From: Scatosoma sp045643825
GTDB lineage: Bacteria; Bacillota; Clostridia; Christensenellales; Borkfalkiaceae
Assembly: GCA_045643825.1 (NCBI GenBank)
Contig: JAZRFV010000012.1
Coordinates: 1 to 64,000, forward strand
DNA length: 64,000 nt
Direction: 5' to 3'
In this document: piece by piece, positions 49,127-58,406 of the stretch
Layout: each line of letters begins with the position of its first letter
Position numbering within the stretch: the first letter of the stretch is position 1
The notes under the pieces: generated by a model
The model's input: only the letters and a program-made list of their open reading frames with translations
What the model was told of the DNA's origin: nothing
The model's database searches: none
Translations under genes and position numbers: made by a program

Positions 49127-51979
49127 TTAACCAAGAACTTCGGCAACCTTATCAATTTTCTTGATATCGGTTACACCCGTGTATGCTGCATATACCTTAT
49201 CCAAGGTGATTGCCGTGTTGTATCTACCGTACATTACTACGTTTCCACCTGCAAGGTATTCTTCCGTAACCCAAGATTGCTGAACCTTATATTCGTAGTC
49301 AACAAGCATTTCATTCGTATCAAGGTTGATAAGAATAAGTCTAAAGACAATCTGGCCTACCGTTGCTTCCTTAACACCGACTGCGTATCTGTAATGCGTG
49401 CCTTCCACCAAACCGTTGATGGACAAGGGAGAGTTGACAGGGTTGTTCGTCTGATAACCGAATTGACCAGGAACACGACCGTCTGCGTCAGGTCTTCTAT
49501 ATTCCATCTTGTTAGGACCGAGGAAGGTTACACGGCCACCGTCGTGAGGGCTAACGGGTTCGCCGTTCTTCTTGATCATACCCGTATGGATGTAAAGGCC
49601 TGCCTTACCGTCTACCAACGAAGCGGTGATATCCGATACGAAGAAGCAGAACTGAGGTACGTTCTTACCCGTAAAGTCTACAACGAAGTAGCTACCTGCG
49701 GTGTAGTTGCCCTTGTACGCAATGTAAGGTACGTCGTCGTTGGTAATCTTGTTCCAATCGCCTTGGTAGTTGCCAGAACGCAATACAGCCGACATATCGT
49801 CGTTGATTTCCTTCGTACCGTATGCTTCCATATTGTTTTGCGTCAAGAATGCCTGTGCTTGTTTGCCAACGGTACCGCTGATAGGTACAACAACAAGCTG
49901 AACATTATCAATATAAAGAACTTCGCGCGCGAAGAACTTCTCTGCTTCGGTAGGTCTTACTTCTACCGCAATCGAGAAGGTCTTATCCTTGTATACCTCG
50001 TGGTTTGCCATAATCATATCACGGGTAATGGTAAGCGTCGTCCAGGTTTCCGCAGGGATTTTACCCGTATAATCCTGTTGAAGCTTATCCGCTCTGCCTT
50101 GGTCAGCGAGCTTGAAGCTTGCCGCCTGTGTGGTGTAAACCTCAAAGCTGATACCGTCAACCTTTCTCGAAAGGAATACGAAGTCCATAAAGCTTCTAGA
50201 AAGGTGGATGGTGATCGAACCATTCTTGCTGTTGATGGTGTAATATTCGATACTCTGGCTGCCTTCCTTGATGAAGTCGCTCTTCGTGTTCGTGATATAG
50301 TTCCAATCGTCGAAGCCGAAGATTGCACCTTCGATTTCGTAGAAGTCAGCAGCCACAGGATTATCCAAATCGTACATTACACGTACAGTAACTGCACTTG
50401 CACGAACGTTTTCCTGCATAGAATCGTAGAACAAACGATATTTACCGCTCATCGTGAAGGTGAAGTTGCCGTTTTCGTCGATTGCTACCTCTTGACCTTG
50501 AGGATCGTATACCTTAAATTCGTATTCGCCCGTAGGGATGTCGATATAATCGGATACGTTTGCCGTTGCGTTCAAATCGTACTGCGCTTTGTAGTCCTTC
50601 TTGAAAGGAGCAGCTTGGTCCAACTCATAGATGTCGCCAAGTCCTTCGAAAGGCATATATACCTTGTCGAGTACCGTCTTTTGACCATATCTACCGTACA
50701 ATACGATGCTACCCTTGAAGTAATCAGGGGACAAGTCAAGCGTACCAAGACTAGAGGAGCTGGTCAACTTTTGCGTGAAGTCGCACACTCTTTCCAAGGT
50801 CGTCAGGTTGATAAGGAGCATACGAACGGTTACGTGCGTGCTGCTTGCATCCTGAATACCTACAATATATCTATAAGAATCGTTTTCATTCAATGCGTGG
50901 TAGCTGATGGGGAAAGGATCCGCTTCGGAACCCGTGGACAACATTCTACCGCGGTTATCGAATTCGGGGAAGTATACCTTTTGAGGGCCCCAAATCGTCA
51001 AACGGCTCATGTTGAGCTTCGTGCCGTAGTAGTCCTTACCGTCGTTACCCGTGATACCGTTGGATATAAGGATACCATTTTTACCATCGGTGTAGCTGGG
51101 GGTTACTTCGTCACAGAAGAAAGCAACCTGGGGCAAGTTTTTACCCGTGAAGTCCGTCATTACGTACGTACCTGCATCGTAGCCAACACCTTCTTCGCCG
51201 TTGAATGCAAAGTAAGGAACGTTGTCGTTTACGATATTGCTGTAGTAACCGCTGTCCAAGGTAACCTTACCGTTGGGGGATACGTAGGTATATTCGTAGG
51301 TCGTGATGTTGTTTTCTGCCATCCATTCTTCCGCGCCTTCCGCAAGCACCTGCTTCGCGCGTACTTCAATTTCTTGATCCGCCGTCAAAACCTGACCGTC
51401 TTCCGTCTTTACGCCGAATTTGAACTTGTACATACCTTCATCAAGGAAGGTGTACGAGGTCATATTCTTCAAGCTTTCCTTTTGACCATAGTAGCTTACG
51501 GAATCCATGAAGAATTCGTACGAGTAGTAGGATTTAACCATTACGTTCAAGCCTCTTTGCAAGGTGGTGAAATCCATCGTTTCACCTGCACGATACTTGA
51601 GGTTGGGACGGGAATATTGCCAAGTTGCCTTGGGAACGACTACGTTGAGCTTTTCGCTGATCGTACCCGTGATTTCACCGGAATTTACCGTGTAGGTAAT
51701 GGTGTAGATACCGGGTTTATCCGTCGTCCATTGCCCCATCATCTTCAAATCACGTTCCTGCCCCGTTTCATCACAGGTCAAGGTGAACGTATAATCGTCC
51801 GCAAAGAAGGGATCGATATATTCGTCGAGCATAATGGGGTCACCCAAGGTGTATTCCGTCAAATATCCTTCGTTGAAAGCAAGCTTAGGGCCCTCGTCCT
51901 TGGTTTTGTTACAACCAACGCCGAGAAGCAAGCAAGCAAAGGTGATTGCCGTCAATAACGATAACCAAATTTTTCTCAT
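49127..51979 (-). CDS. Large lipoprotein with two copies of a 220-residue module and a jelly-roll-like middle
   Basis: 950 residues, start supported by AGGAG. Lipobox GVGC with Cys at 23. Residues 30-210 hold two Ig-like beta domains (PGIYTITYTV, GMYKFKFGVKTEDG). Residues 220-455 and 720-945 are two copies of a module with the signature VPY(F/I)A(F/Y), DFTGKN(L/V)PQ, a variable loop, then (S/H)YRY(I/A)VG, NLxTxE and (S/N)(I/V)VxYGRY. The same module occurs twice in the giant secreted protein. Residues 560-710 resemble a jelly roll ending LYIDNVQLV. No catalytic motif was seen, so a binding role is inferred. Confidence 0.7.
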   Translation of the reverse strand: MRKIWLSLLTAITFACLLLGVGCNKTKDEGPKLAFNEGYLTEYTLGDPIMLDEYIDPFFADDYTFTLTCDETGQERDLKMMGQWTTDKPGIYTITYTVNSGEITGTISEKLNVVVPKATWQYSRPNLKYRAGETMDFTTLQRGLNVMVKSYYSYEFFMDSVSYYGQKESLKNMTSYTFLDEGMYKFKFGVKTEDGQVLTADQEIEVRAKQVLAEGAEEWMAENNITTYEYTYVSPNGKVTLDSGYYSNIVNDNVPYFAFNGEEGVGYDAGTYVMTDFTGKNLPQVAFFCDEVTPSYTDGKNGILISNGITGNDGKDYYGTKLNMSRLTIWGPQKVYFPEFDNRGRMLSTGSEADPFPISYHALNENDSYRYIVGIQDASSTHVTVRMLLINLTTLERVCDFTQKLTSSSSLGTLDLSPDYFKGSIVLYGRYGQKTVLDKVYMPFEGLGDIYELDQAAPFKKDYKAQYDLNATANVSDYIDIPTGEYEFKVYDPQGQEVAIDENGNFTFTMSGKYRLFYDSMQENVRASAVTVRVMYDLDNPVAADFYEIEGAIFGFDDWNYITNTKSDFIKEGSQSIEYYTINSKNGSITIHLSRSFMDFVFLSRKVDGISFEVYTTQAASFKLADQGRADKLQQDYTGKIPAETWTTLTITRDMIMANHEVYKDKTFSIAVEVRPTEAEKFFAREVLYIDNVQLVVVPISGTVGKQAQAFLTQNNMEAYGTKEINDDMSAVLRSGNYQGDWNKITNDDVPYIAYKGNYTAGSYFVVDFTGKNVPQFCFFVSDITASLVDGKAGLYIHTGMIKKNGEPVSPHDGGRVTFLGPNKMEYRRPDADGRVPGQFGYQTNNPVNSPLSINGLVEGTHYRYAVGVKEATVGQIVFRLILINLDTNEMLVDYEYKVQQSWVTEEYLAGGNVVMYGRYNTAITLDKVYAAYTGVTDIKKIDKVAEVLG

Positions 51980-51983
51980 CTTG

Positions 51984-53399
51984 TCACTCCTTGTAGGGTA
52001 ATATTATTACACCATCGCCGCTGTAAAGGGAAAGGTTCAATTTGCCGTTTTCAAGGGCAACCGTCGTCCACTTTCCTTTAAAATACACGTCGGCAGCGTT
52101 GTATTTTTCATTAAAAGTCACTACCGTAGCCTGATTTTCCTTTTGATACTTTCTCTTGTATCGAATGGGATCGGTTACGTTGGTTACGCAGTACATGTAC
52201 TGCTGATTTTTCTTGTCGTACTGCTCGGAAACGAACACTACGTCTCTATCCACTTGTACGTCCGTCACCTCGGACAGCTTGCCCCCTCTTGCCATTTCCA
52301 AGAAGGTAGGCTGTACGCAGAAGGGCTTATTTACGAAGAATGCGTTGGTGCAGTAGTCAAATTCCCAAAGGAACGGGGCAAGTGCCGTCAGCTCCTTGTT
52401 GATTTTTTGTACGTAACGCCACATTCTCGTCGGCTTCCCGCTACGGTCCACCATCGCCTCGCCGTCAGGGAAGTGCTCCCCGTCCGTACGGTTCATTTGT
52501 TTCGTCCAATAAGTGAAGTAGGAATACTGTCTTACGCCAAAGCCAATCAAAACGTTCTTTTGATATTGCATTTGTCGTTCCGTGGGGAAACGGTGATGCC
52601 GTTTTTCACGGGCAAGCATACCGAACGCCTGTACGACGATATGCATTTCCACACCGTATTTTTTACATACCCTTGCAACACACTCCAGCCCTGCGAAATA
52701 ATACCTGCCTACGTTGATACAATCACGAGCCTTGGTGAAAGGGTAGGTGTCCATCATAATGTGGTCGGTACCCGTTTCTTCCAAGAACATAGAAAGGTAA
52801 TTTTCGTAGTTCTCGATCATATTCGCCCCAGGAGGGCAAATTTGATACGCGAGCGAAGGGATAATCAAGGGATTCAGGTTACAATGCACGAAAATTTTCG
52901 CATCTACCTTTCTAATTGCACGATAGATTTGCCCTATCGTTTTTAAGTACGGGTAGAAGGGTTCGTCACGGAGCTGTACCCCGTAGAACCCCTTTTCGTG
53001 CTTGTAATCCGCTATACAATTTCTAACGAACGTTTCCAACTCCTCTTCGGTGGCGAATTTTTTTTCTTCGCCAACGATACCGCCAGGGATCAAGGATAAC
53101 TCGAAGATACGCTGGTCTACAAGGATAACCTTGTCGATACCCGCCTCTCTCGCGTTGTCCATTGCCTTCTTCGTTTCACTCTTTTCCCAAGCGTCGCCAT
53201 TGTACGGTGCGGTGTGTTGTAAGAACAAAACGTTGAAGCCGCAATCCTTATATTCCTTATACTTTTCCGCCGTACGGAAATCCTCCGTGGTGAAAATGGT
53301 ATCGTCGAGCTGCCATTGCCCGTTGGGCGGCGGGGAGTATCCATAGATAGGAAATACTCTACCGCTGTTTTTCTCGAAATATTGCTCGTAGACAGCCAT
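51984..53399 (-). CDS. TIM-barrel glycoside-hydrolase-like protein, family A, cytoplasmic
   Basis: 471 residues, no signal peptide. The ATG overlaps the TAA of the permease gene (TAATG) with AAAGG upstream. Landmarks: DFRTAEKYKEYKDCGFN, GFYGVQLRDEP with Glu146, MMDTYPF with Asp217, and FGVRQYSYFTYWTK. Closest in layout to the 468-residue protein at 31557. Two cytoplasmic and two exported members suggest the same linkage is cut outside and inside the cell. Confidence 0.68.
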   Translation of the reverse strand: MAVYEQYFEKNSGRVFPIYGYSPPPNGQWQLDDTIFTTEDFRTAEKYKEYKDCGFNVLFLQHTAPYNGDAWEKSETKKAMDNAREAGIDKVILVDQRIFELSLIPGGIVGEEKKFATEEELETFVRNCIADYKHEKGFYGVQLRDEPFYPYLKTIGQIYRAIRKVDAKIFVHCNLNPLIIPSLAYQICPPGANMIENYENYLSMFLEETGTDHIMMDTYPFTKARDCINVGRYYFAGLECVARVCKKYGVEMHIVVQAFGMLAREKRHHRFPTERQMQYQKNVLIGFGVRQYSYFTYWTKQMNRTDGEHFPDGEAMVDRSGKPTRMWRYVQKINKELTALAPFLWEFDYCTNAFFVNKPFCVQPTFLEMARGGKLSEVTDVQVDRDVVFVSEQYDKKNQQYMYCVTNVTDPIRYKRKYQKENQATVVTFNEKYNAADVYFKGKWTTVALENGKLNLSLYSGDGVIILPYKE

Positions 53400-54286
53400 T
53401 AACCTTTCAAGCCCCCCGTCGTCATATTCGTCAAAATCAAGTTTTGCGTCGACGCATACAATACAATAATGGGTATGCAGGAAATGATTGCCGCCGCGAA
53501 GTAGATGGGCATGGAGTCCGCAACGAGGAAGGTACTGTCTTTGAACAAATACATACCATACGCAAGGTTGGGATAGTCACGCATGTATACCATCGAAATC
53601 GAGTAGTTGTTCCAAATACCGATTGCTTGGGTGATGGCGATTGCCACGATACAAGGGATAATTTGAGGAAGGATAACCTTTACCAAAATCGTCCAGTTGG
53701 TTGCACCGTCCATCTTTGCCGATTCCGAATACGAAGGGCTGACACCCTTGAAATACCCATAGAATACAATGAAGGCAAAGTCGAAACCGGATGCCCACAT
53801 CAACCAAATTGCGTAAGGGTTGTTGATTAAGCCGAGTGCCATTGCCAACTTATACGCAGCAGGGCCGGAACCGATGATGGGGATGGTGTTTGCGAAGATT
53901 ACCACCGAGTACAAGAACTTACAACCAGGGAAACGGAATCTTGCCAAGGCGTATGCAAGCAACGCCGAGGAGCAAACGTTTACCGTTACGTGTACAATCA
54001 AAATCCACAAGGAGTTGAACAACATATCGAAATAACGATACGGCTCACCGCCCGAAAGAGGCACCGCTTGGAATTCGGTAAATACGTCAAGGTAATGCCC
54101 CACTCTCCATTCTTTGGGGAATGCCAAACTGTTTTCTGCATACTCGCTCATGGGCTTTAACGAGTTGATAAATGCCCAGAACAAAGGATACAGGTACAGG
54201 AAACAGAAGAAGGTGAACATCAGGAAGAAGAAGATGTAAATAATCTTCACGCTTAAAGGTGAATTTTTAAACTTTAACTTCGTCAT
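53399..54286 (-). CDS. Sugar ABC transporter permease (MalG/LplC type)
   Basis: 295 residues from MTKLKFKNSP, with GGAGGTG upstream overlapping the stop of the other permease. Six hydrophobic segments and the permease-ATPase coupling loop (SYSESAKMDGATNWTILVKVILPQI, quoted in part: ESAKMDGATNW) place it in the carbohydrate uptake CUT1 family. No ATPase gene lies in the cluster, so it must share a multi-sugar ATPase encoded elsewhere, as is usual for Lpl-type systems. Confidence 0.88.
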   Translation of the reverse strand: MTKLKFKNSPLSVKIIYIFFFLMFTFFCFLYLYPLFWAFINSLKPMSEYAENSLAFPKEWRVGHYLDVFTEFQAVPLSGGEPYRYFDMLFNSLWILIVHVTVNVCSSALLAYALARFRFPGCKFLYSVVIFANTIPIIGSGPAAYKLAMALGLINNPYAIWLMWASGFDFAFIVFYGYFKGVSPSYSESAKMDGATNWTILVKVILPQIIPCIVAIAITQAIGIWNNYSISMVYMRDYPNLAYGMYLFKDSTFLVADSMPIYFAAAIISCIPIIVLYASTQNLILTNMTTGGLKG

Positions 54287-54287
54287 A

Positions 54288-55310
54288 TTACACCTCCACG
54301 TTATCCGACATTCTTTCAAGAATTCTCTTACCAACAAGCACAACGGGGAGCGTCATTACCGTCAATACAACACCGAGTGCCGCAGGGTAACCGTAACCCG
54401 TAGAACCTTGTCCCGTGGACAAGCGGTAGGTAAGGTTGAACAACTGGAAGCCGATGGTCGAGGTTTCGTAACCACCCGTACCGTCCGTGAAGAGGTACAC
54501 GTTGTAGTCGCAGGTAAAGATACTGCAAAGCGCAAAGGTAAGCAAGGTACAAATCCTCGACCAAATACAAGGGATTGCAATCTTGAACATTTCGGTGAAG
54601 AAGCCTGCACCGTCCAATTCCGCCGATTCAAACAACTCCGCAGGGACACGGGTATACGCACCCGTGAGTACGGCGTTGTTGCCAACGATACCCATAATGG
54701 AACGTACCACGATCAAGGTAACGAATGCCGTATCCTCGTGTCTTAACAAACCGAACTTTTGCGCGCCTTGGGGTAAGTCTACACCAAGCCTCAACAAGAG
54801 CTTCGTAAGAGGGCCCGAGTAAGATGCCATTTCTTTTACGAGCAACGTCCAAATGATTGCACCCATCAAGCTGGGTACGATGTAGATAATTCTGAATATG
54901 TAGTGACCTAAAATCTTTCTGGTCAAAACGTAGGTGGTAATCAGCGTCATCGGGAAAATAAACCCTTCGCCGATAATCCAAAGTAAGAAGGAACGCCCCA
55001 AGGATTTGCCGAGGTTGATACCCAGCATATCCTTGTCGATAAAGGCGTTGTACACCGTCTTAAAGTTCAAGAGTGTGAAATCCCCCATACCATCCTGGAA
55101 GGCGAGCGCAATCGAAGATGCGTTTACCACAAACCAGAACATGATGAATTGTGCAACGGGGAACAGGACGAGCAAATAAGCGAATAAGAAGTCCTTTCTC
55201 TCTAACTTTGAATAATTTTTCTTGATGGAACGATTGATGTTGGCGAAGAACCCTTTTACGCCGTCCACCATATTATTCCATACAGTTTTAATCGCTTCAA
55301 TTACTTTCAT
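54288..55310 (-). CDS. Sugar ABC transporter permease (MalF/LplB type)
   Basis: 340 residues. A 30-residue basic N-terminus is followed by six hydrophobic segments and the coupling loop VPAELFESAELDGAGFF. The ribosome-binding site is poor, so translation may depend on read-through from the binding-protein gene 42 bp upstream; a small A/T hairpin (AAACAA/TTGTTT) lies in that gap. Lower expression than the binding protein would be normal for these systems. Confidence 0.88.
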   Translation of the reverse strand: MKVIEAIKTVWNNMVDGVKGFFANINRSIKKNYSKLERKDFLFAYLLVLFPVAQFIMFWFVVNASSIALAFQDGMGDFTLLNFKTVYNAFIDKDMLGINLGKSLGRSFLLWIIGEGFIFPMTLITTYVLTRKILGHYIFRIIYIVPSLMGAIIWTLLVKEMASYSGPLTKLLLRLGVDLPQGAQKFGLLRHEDTAFVTLIVVRSIMGIVGNNAVLTGAYTRVPAELFESAELDGAGFFTEMFKIAIPCIWSRICTLLTFALCSIFTCDYNVYLFTDGTGGYETSTIGFQLFNLTYRLSTGQGSTGYGYPAALGVVLTVMTLPVVLVGKRILERMSDNVEV

Positions 55311-55352
55311 GATAATTTACTTCATTAAACAATTTTTTTTGTTTGCCGATTA

Positions 55353-57083
55353 TTACAAACCAGCGCTTGCCTTTTTGTCTGCCCAATTCTTCGTAACGTT
55401 GGTGTATTCAGCCGAGAGGAAGTTTTGCGCAGCCGTCGTGTATACGCTTGCATCGCTACCGTTGTGACCGCCATCAATCGTGTAGATGGATGCCTTGCTG
55501 GTGGAAGAGATGTAGTCGGGCAAGTGCGACTGCGTCGTGAACAAGCCGTTCATGTTCAATTGCTTTCTGTAACCACGTGCACCCGTGAACAAGGAAATAA
55601 GCGAGAAATACTTGTTGGTAGGGATCTTGGATGCATTACGTACGAATGCGTATTGCGAAGTGGTATTTTCCATTGCATAGTAAGGGCTGGTGCCGTTTGC
55701 CGTGTTGTTGAAGGTCTTACCGAAATCGTCACTGCTCATCATACGAAGGAACAAGCTTACGATATCCTTCTTCGTCGTGCCCTTCGTTACGTATGCAACG
55801 TGTTCAACACCTCTCGAATAGGAAATACCTCTTGCTCTTGCAACTTCTTTTGCATCTGCTTCCGTGATGGTGATACCCTTGTTCGTTTGTACGTCTGCAA
55901 CGATTTCTTCAATCGATTTGTTTGCGTCAACGAGGTCGATGATGTAGGAAAGCATTGCATCTGCATCTGCATCGTTCATACCATACGCCGTACCTGCACC
56001 GAAGAGCTTCTTACCAACTGCCGACGTTACGGGGTAGTTAATGAAGTCGATATCGTTCAATTTGCTTTGGTAGTTGAGCTTAACTTCGTTCAACATCCAG
56101 TCACCGTTGAACATAAATACCGCGCCGTCTACGTCACCCATGATTTTCGCCTGTGCTTGGTCAACCGTTTGTGCCAAGGAACCAGGTGCAGCGATGTTCA
56201 TATCGAACGTTCTATATGCAACGTCCAACATTTCCGCCAATGCAGGGTGCTGATAAAGTGCAAAGCATTCTTCATCGCTCAAATTAACCGTCGTGCCTTC
56301 TTCGTTCGTCTTTTCGAAAGAGAAATATTGATGGAAGTATTCCACGTCGTATTGTGCCATCATCGTGTAAAGGAAGCACAATGCGTAACCGTTACCACCG
56401 GGTACGTAGGTAATGGGGTAGGTTTTCGATTGAGCGGAGCTACCAACGCCGTTGTAACCGCAATAAATCTTATCAAAGCAATCAAACATTTCGTTCGTGG
56501 TCTTGGGTTCTTCCAAGCCGTATGCTGCCAACTTTCTGGTGTTTACAACCAAACCACCGGAGGTTTGTGCCCAGTTATACGCATATACAGCGCCCGTGGA
56601 ATCGGTCATGTAAGGAAGGATATCCGCGGAAATCTTGTCGCCTACGATTGCGTTTTCTTCTGCGCCGCTGTAGCTGATTGCCGTCTTGTTGTAAACGATA
56701 TCTCTCATATCCTCTGCCAACACACCGTAATCACCGTTTACACCCACCTGTTCGGGGGTAGCACCACTCGAAATGTAAAGGTCAACCTTCGTCTTGTCGT
56801 AGCCAAGTGCCAACTCTTTGATAAGTACGTCGTCTTTGATCGAGTTGTCGGGCGTCAAGATGTTTACCTTGTAGCCTTGCGCCTTGTAAGCTTCTTCGAA
56901 ATGGGTCTTCAATTCGTACAACCAGTCGGTACCAAAACCTGCTCTTCTACATTTGATGTTGATGGTAAGTGCGTTGTCTACAACCTTACCGCCGCCCTTC
57001 TTGCCGCCGCCACAGCCAGCAAACGCGCCGCTTACGCAAAGCACGCTCATCAACAAGGAAAATGCTTTTGTGATTTTTTTCAT
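55353..57083 (-). CDS. Sugar ABC transporter substrate-binding lipoprotein
   Basis: 576 residues from MKKITKAFS, with AGGAGG upstream; the 26 codons of open frame before it lie in the leader. Lipobox FAGC then a Gly/Lys-rich linker. The body resembles long Lpl/CUT1 binding proteins: GFGTDWLYELKTHFEEAYKA at the start, SGGLVVNTRKLAAYGLEEPKT in the hinge, and VFMFNGDWMLNE. At more than 550 residues it is larger than typical oligosaccharide binders. First gene of the operon and divergent from the AraC regulator. Confidence 0.85.
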   Translation of the reverse strand: MKKITKAFSLLMSVLCVSGAFAGCGGGKKGGGKVVDNALTINIKCRRAGFGTDWLYELKTHFEEAYKAQGYKVNILTPDNSIKDDVLIKELALGYDKTKVDLYISSGATPEQVGVNGDYGVLAEDMRDIVYNKTAISYSGAEENAIVGDKISADILPYMTDSTGAVYAYNWAQTSGGLVVNTRKLAAYGLEEPKTTNEMFDCFDKIYCGYNGVGSSAQSKTYPITYVPGGNGYALCFLYTMMAQYDVEYFHQYFSFEKTNEEGTTVNLSDEECFALYQHPALAEMLDVAYRTFDMNIAAPGSLAQTVDQAQAKIMGDVDGAVFMFNGDWMLNEVKLNYQSKLNDIDFINYPVTSAVGKKLFGAGTAYGMNDADADAMLSYIIDLVDANKSIEEIVADVQTNKGITITEADAKEVARARGISYSRGVEHVAYVTKGTTKKDIVSLFLRMMSSDDFGKTFNNTANGTSPYYAMENTTSQYAFVRNASKIPTNKYFSLISLFTGARGYRKQLNMNGLFTTQSHLPDYISSTSKASIYTIDGGHNGSDASVYTTAAQNFLSAEYTNVTKNWADKKASAGL

Positions 57084-57310
57084 CTTAAATATCCTCCTAT
57101 AGATATAAATTATTTTTCTTTTTTTACTTTTCACCGTAGCTAGCCACGGTGTTTTTTCCATTAGAGTTTTTTTCTTGCGTGGGAACGCAAGAAAGCCCCG
57201 CGGGGCTGATTTTTACGATTGCTTTTTACACGGACCGTCGTCCTCTCACGCCCTATATACGCACGCGTAAAAAACATAATTTATCGCGCGTAAAGTATAC
57301 GCGCAACTTT
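57084..57310 (-). promoter_or_regulatory. Structured 5' leader of the transporter operon (no gene)
   Basis: Between the promoter and the binding-protein ATG. It holds three stem-loops or palindromes: CACCGT/ACGGTG (57132-57151), TTCTTGCGT-ggga-ACGCAAGAA (57172-57193) and AGCCCCG/CGGGGCT (57194-57207). Further up is an inverted repeat CGCGTA-N5-TACGCG (57287-57303) with a further CACGCGTA nearby, a candidate operator. I recognise no known riboswitch. Confidence 0.5.
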
Positions 57311-57339
57311 ATTATATCACACCCCTTCTTTCCTGTCTT
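57311..57339 (-). promoter_or_regulatory. Promoter of the transporter/glycan operon
   Basis: On the minus strand AAGACA (complement of 57334-57339), 17-bp spacer, TATAAT (complement of 57311-57316). The imperfect -35 fits positive control, for example by the divergent AraC-type regulator. The CGCGTA repeat lies just downstream of the start. Confidence 0.6.
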
Positions 57340-57382
57340 GCTATATTTAATGATAAAAATGTGATTTTTAGTGATTAGGCTA

Positions 57383-57411
57383 TTGACAAACGATATTTTT
57401 GGGTGTATAAT
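57383..57411 (+). promoter_or_regulatory. Promoter of the AraC-type regulator
   Basis: TTGACA at 57383-57388, 17-bp spacer, TATAAT at 57406-57411, then AAGGAGG before the ATG at 57437. Confidence 0.8.
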
Positions 57412-57436
57412 GAAGAAAATATGAAGGAGGTGTACC

Positions 57437-58312
57437 ATGGCAAAACAGCGTTCGGAAACCGTAATCGAGCATAAAATGTTCAATATCAGCTTCCCTTCCC
57501 CCGAAAAAGGGGTTAACTTCCATTGGTGCTACCAAAATTTCACCTCCTTGCACGAGCATGATTTTTACGAGTTTATCGTGATGATTGACGGCAAGGCAAG
57601 ACATTTCCACAACGGGAAAACCACCATTGTATCGAAGGGAATGCTTTTTTTAATCAAGCCGGGCGAATTCCATCAATTCCTCCCCCATCACAACCACGAA
57701 GCGCGCCATATCAACTTTTCCATCGCCCCTGCGATGTTAGAGGAGCTAACAACGGCGTTGTGGCACGACGATATTTTAGAAAAAATCAATCAATGGGATA
57801 TGCCGAGAAATTTAACCCTTCCGCAAAGGGATTTCGAGTTTATTTTGGACGCCATCGAGCGGTTGAGCCAGTACTCCTTGCAATCGCAAAATATTTACGC
57901 CATGATTAAGAGCGTGATTGTGAGATTGACGTTGTTCCTTTCGGAAAAACTGGAAACGATTGAGAAATTCTCCAGCGACAACACCCGTCCCGAATGGCTG
58001 ACGGAGTTTTTGCAAACCCTCGACGATCCCAACGTTTTCACCCTGAAATTGAAGGACATTTACCCCCTTGCGCCCTACTCGCAATCCATGCTAAACGGCT
58101 ATTTCAACAAATACATGGGTACCACCTTGATATCCTACGTCACCACTTTGAAGATCAGCTACGCCTGTACACTTCTACGACATACGGACAGCAGTCCTTT
58201 GGAAATCAGCAACAAGCTTGCGTATGATAGCTTGAGCCATTTTAACCGTGTATTTAAAAAGATTACGGGCACCAGCCCCATTGCCTATCGGAAGCACATT
58301 TCCACCCCCTGA
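57437..58312 (+). CDS. AraC-family transcriptional regulator
   Basis: 291 residues. The N-terminal cupin half has HEHDFYEFIVMIDGKARHF and FLIKPGEFHQFLPHH. The C-terminal AraC DNA-binding domain has two helix-turn-helices: DIYPLAPYSQSMLNGYFNKY and PLEISNKLAYDSLSHFNRVFK, ending ITGTSPIAYRK. The cupin would bind a sugar effector. Divergent from the transporter operon, so it most likely controls that locus. Confidence 0.88.
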   Translation: MAKQRSETVIEHKMFNISFPSPEKGVNFHWCYQNFTSLHEHDFYEFIVMIDGKARHFHNGKTTIVSKGMLFLIKPGEFHQFLPHHNHEARHINFSIAPAMLEELTTALWHDDILEKINQWDMPRNLTLPQRDFEFILDAIERLSQYSLQSQNIYAMIKSVIVRLTLFLSEKLETIEKFSSDNTRPEWLTEFLQTLDDPNVFTLKLKDIYPLAPYSQSMLNGYFNKYMGTTLISYVTTLKISYACTLLRHTDSSPLEISNKLAYDSLSHFNRVFKKITGTSPIAYRKHISTP

Positions 58313-58332
58313 AGGGACGGAATAACGGGGTA

Positions 58333-58361
58333 TTGACTTATCCAAAAAATTATGCTATACT
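58333..58361 (+). promoter_or_regulatory. Promoter of the HAD phosphatase gene
   Basis: TTGACT at 58333-58338, 17-bp spacer, TATACT at 58356-58361. Confidence 0.7.
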
Positions 58362-58406
58362 ACGAAAGCAGGGGGTGTCCCTTGCAGGAAAAAAGGAGCT
58401 TTTGTT

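Noticed and set aside
49277..51958. An 893-codon open frame on the plus strand opposite the large lipoprotein gene, and similar long antisense frames (38357-40186, 55425-57143, 45636-47288)
   Set aside because: The minus-strand frames have signal peptides, ribosome-binding sites and recognisable domains. The plus-strand translations are Arg/His/Cys-rich without domains or initiation signals, and result from the codon bias of the real genes.
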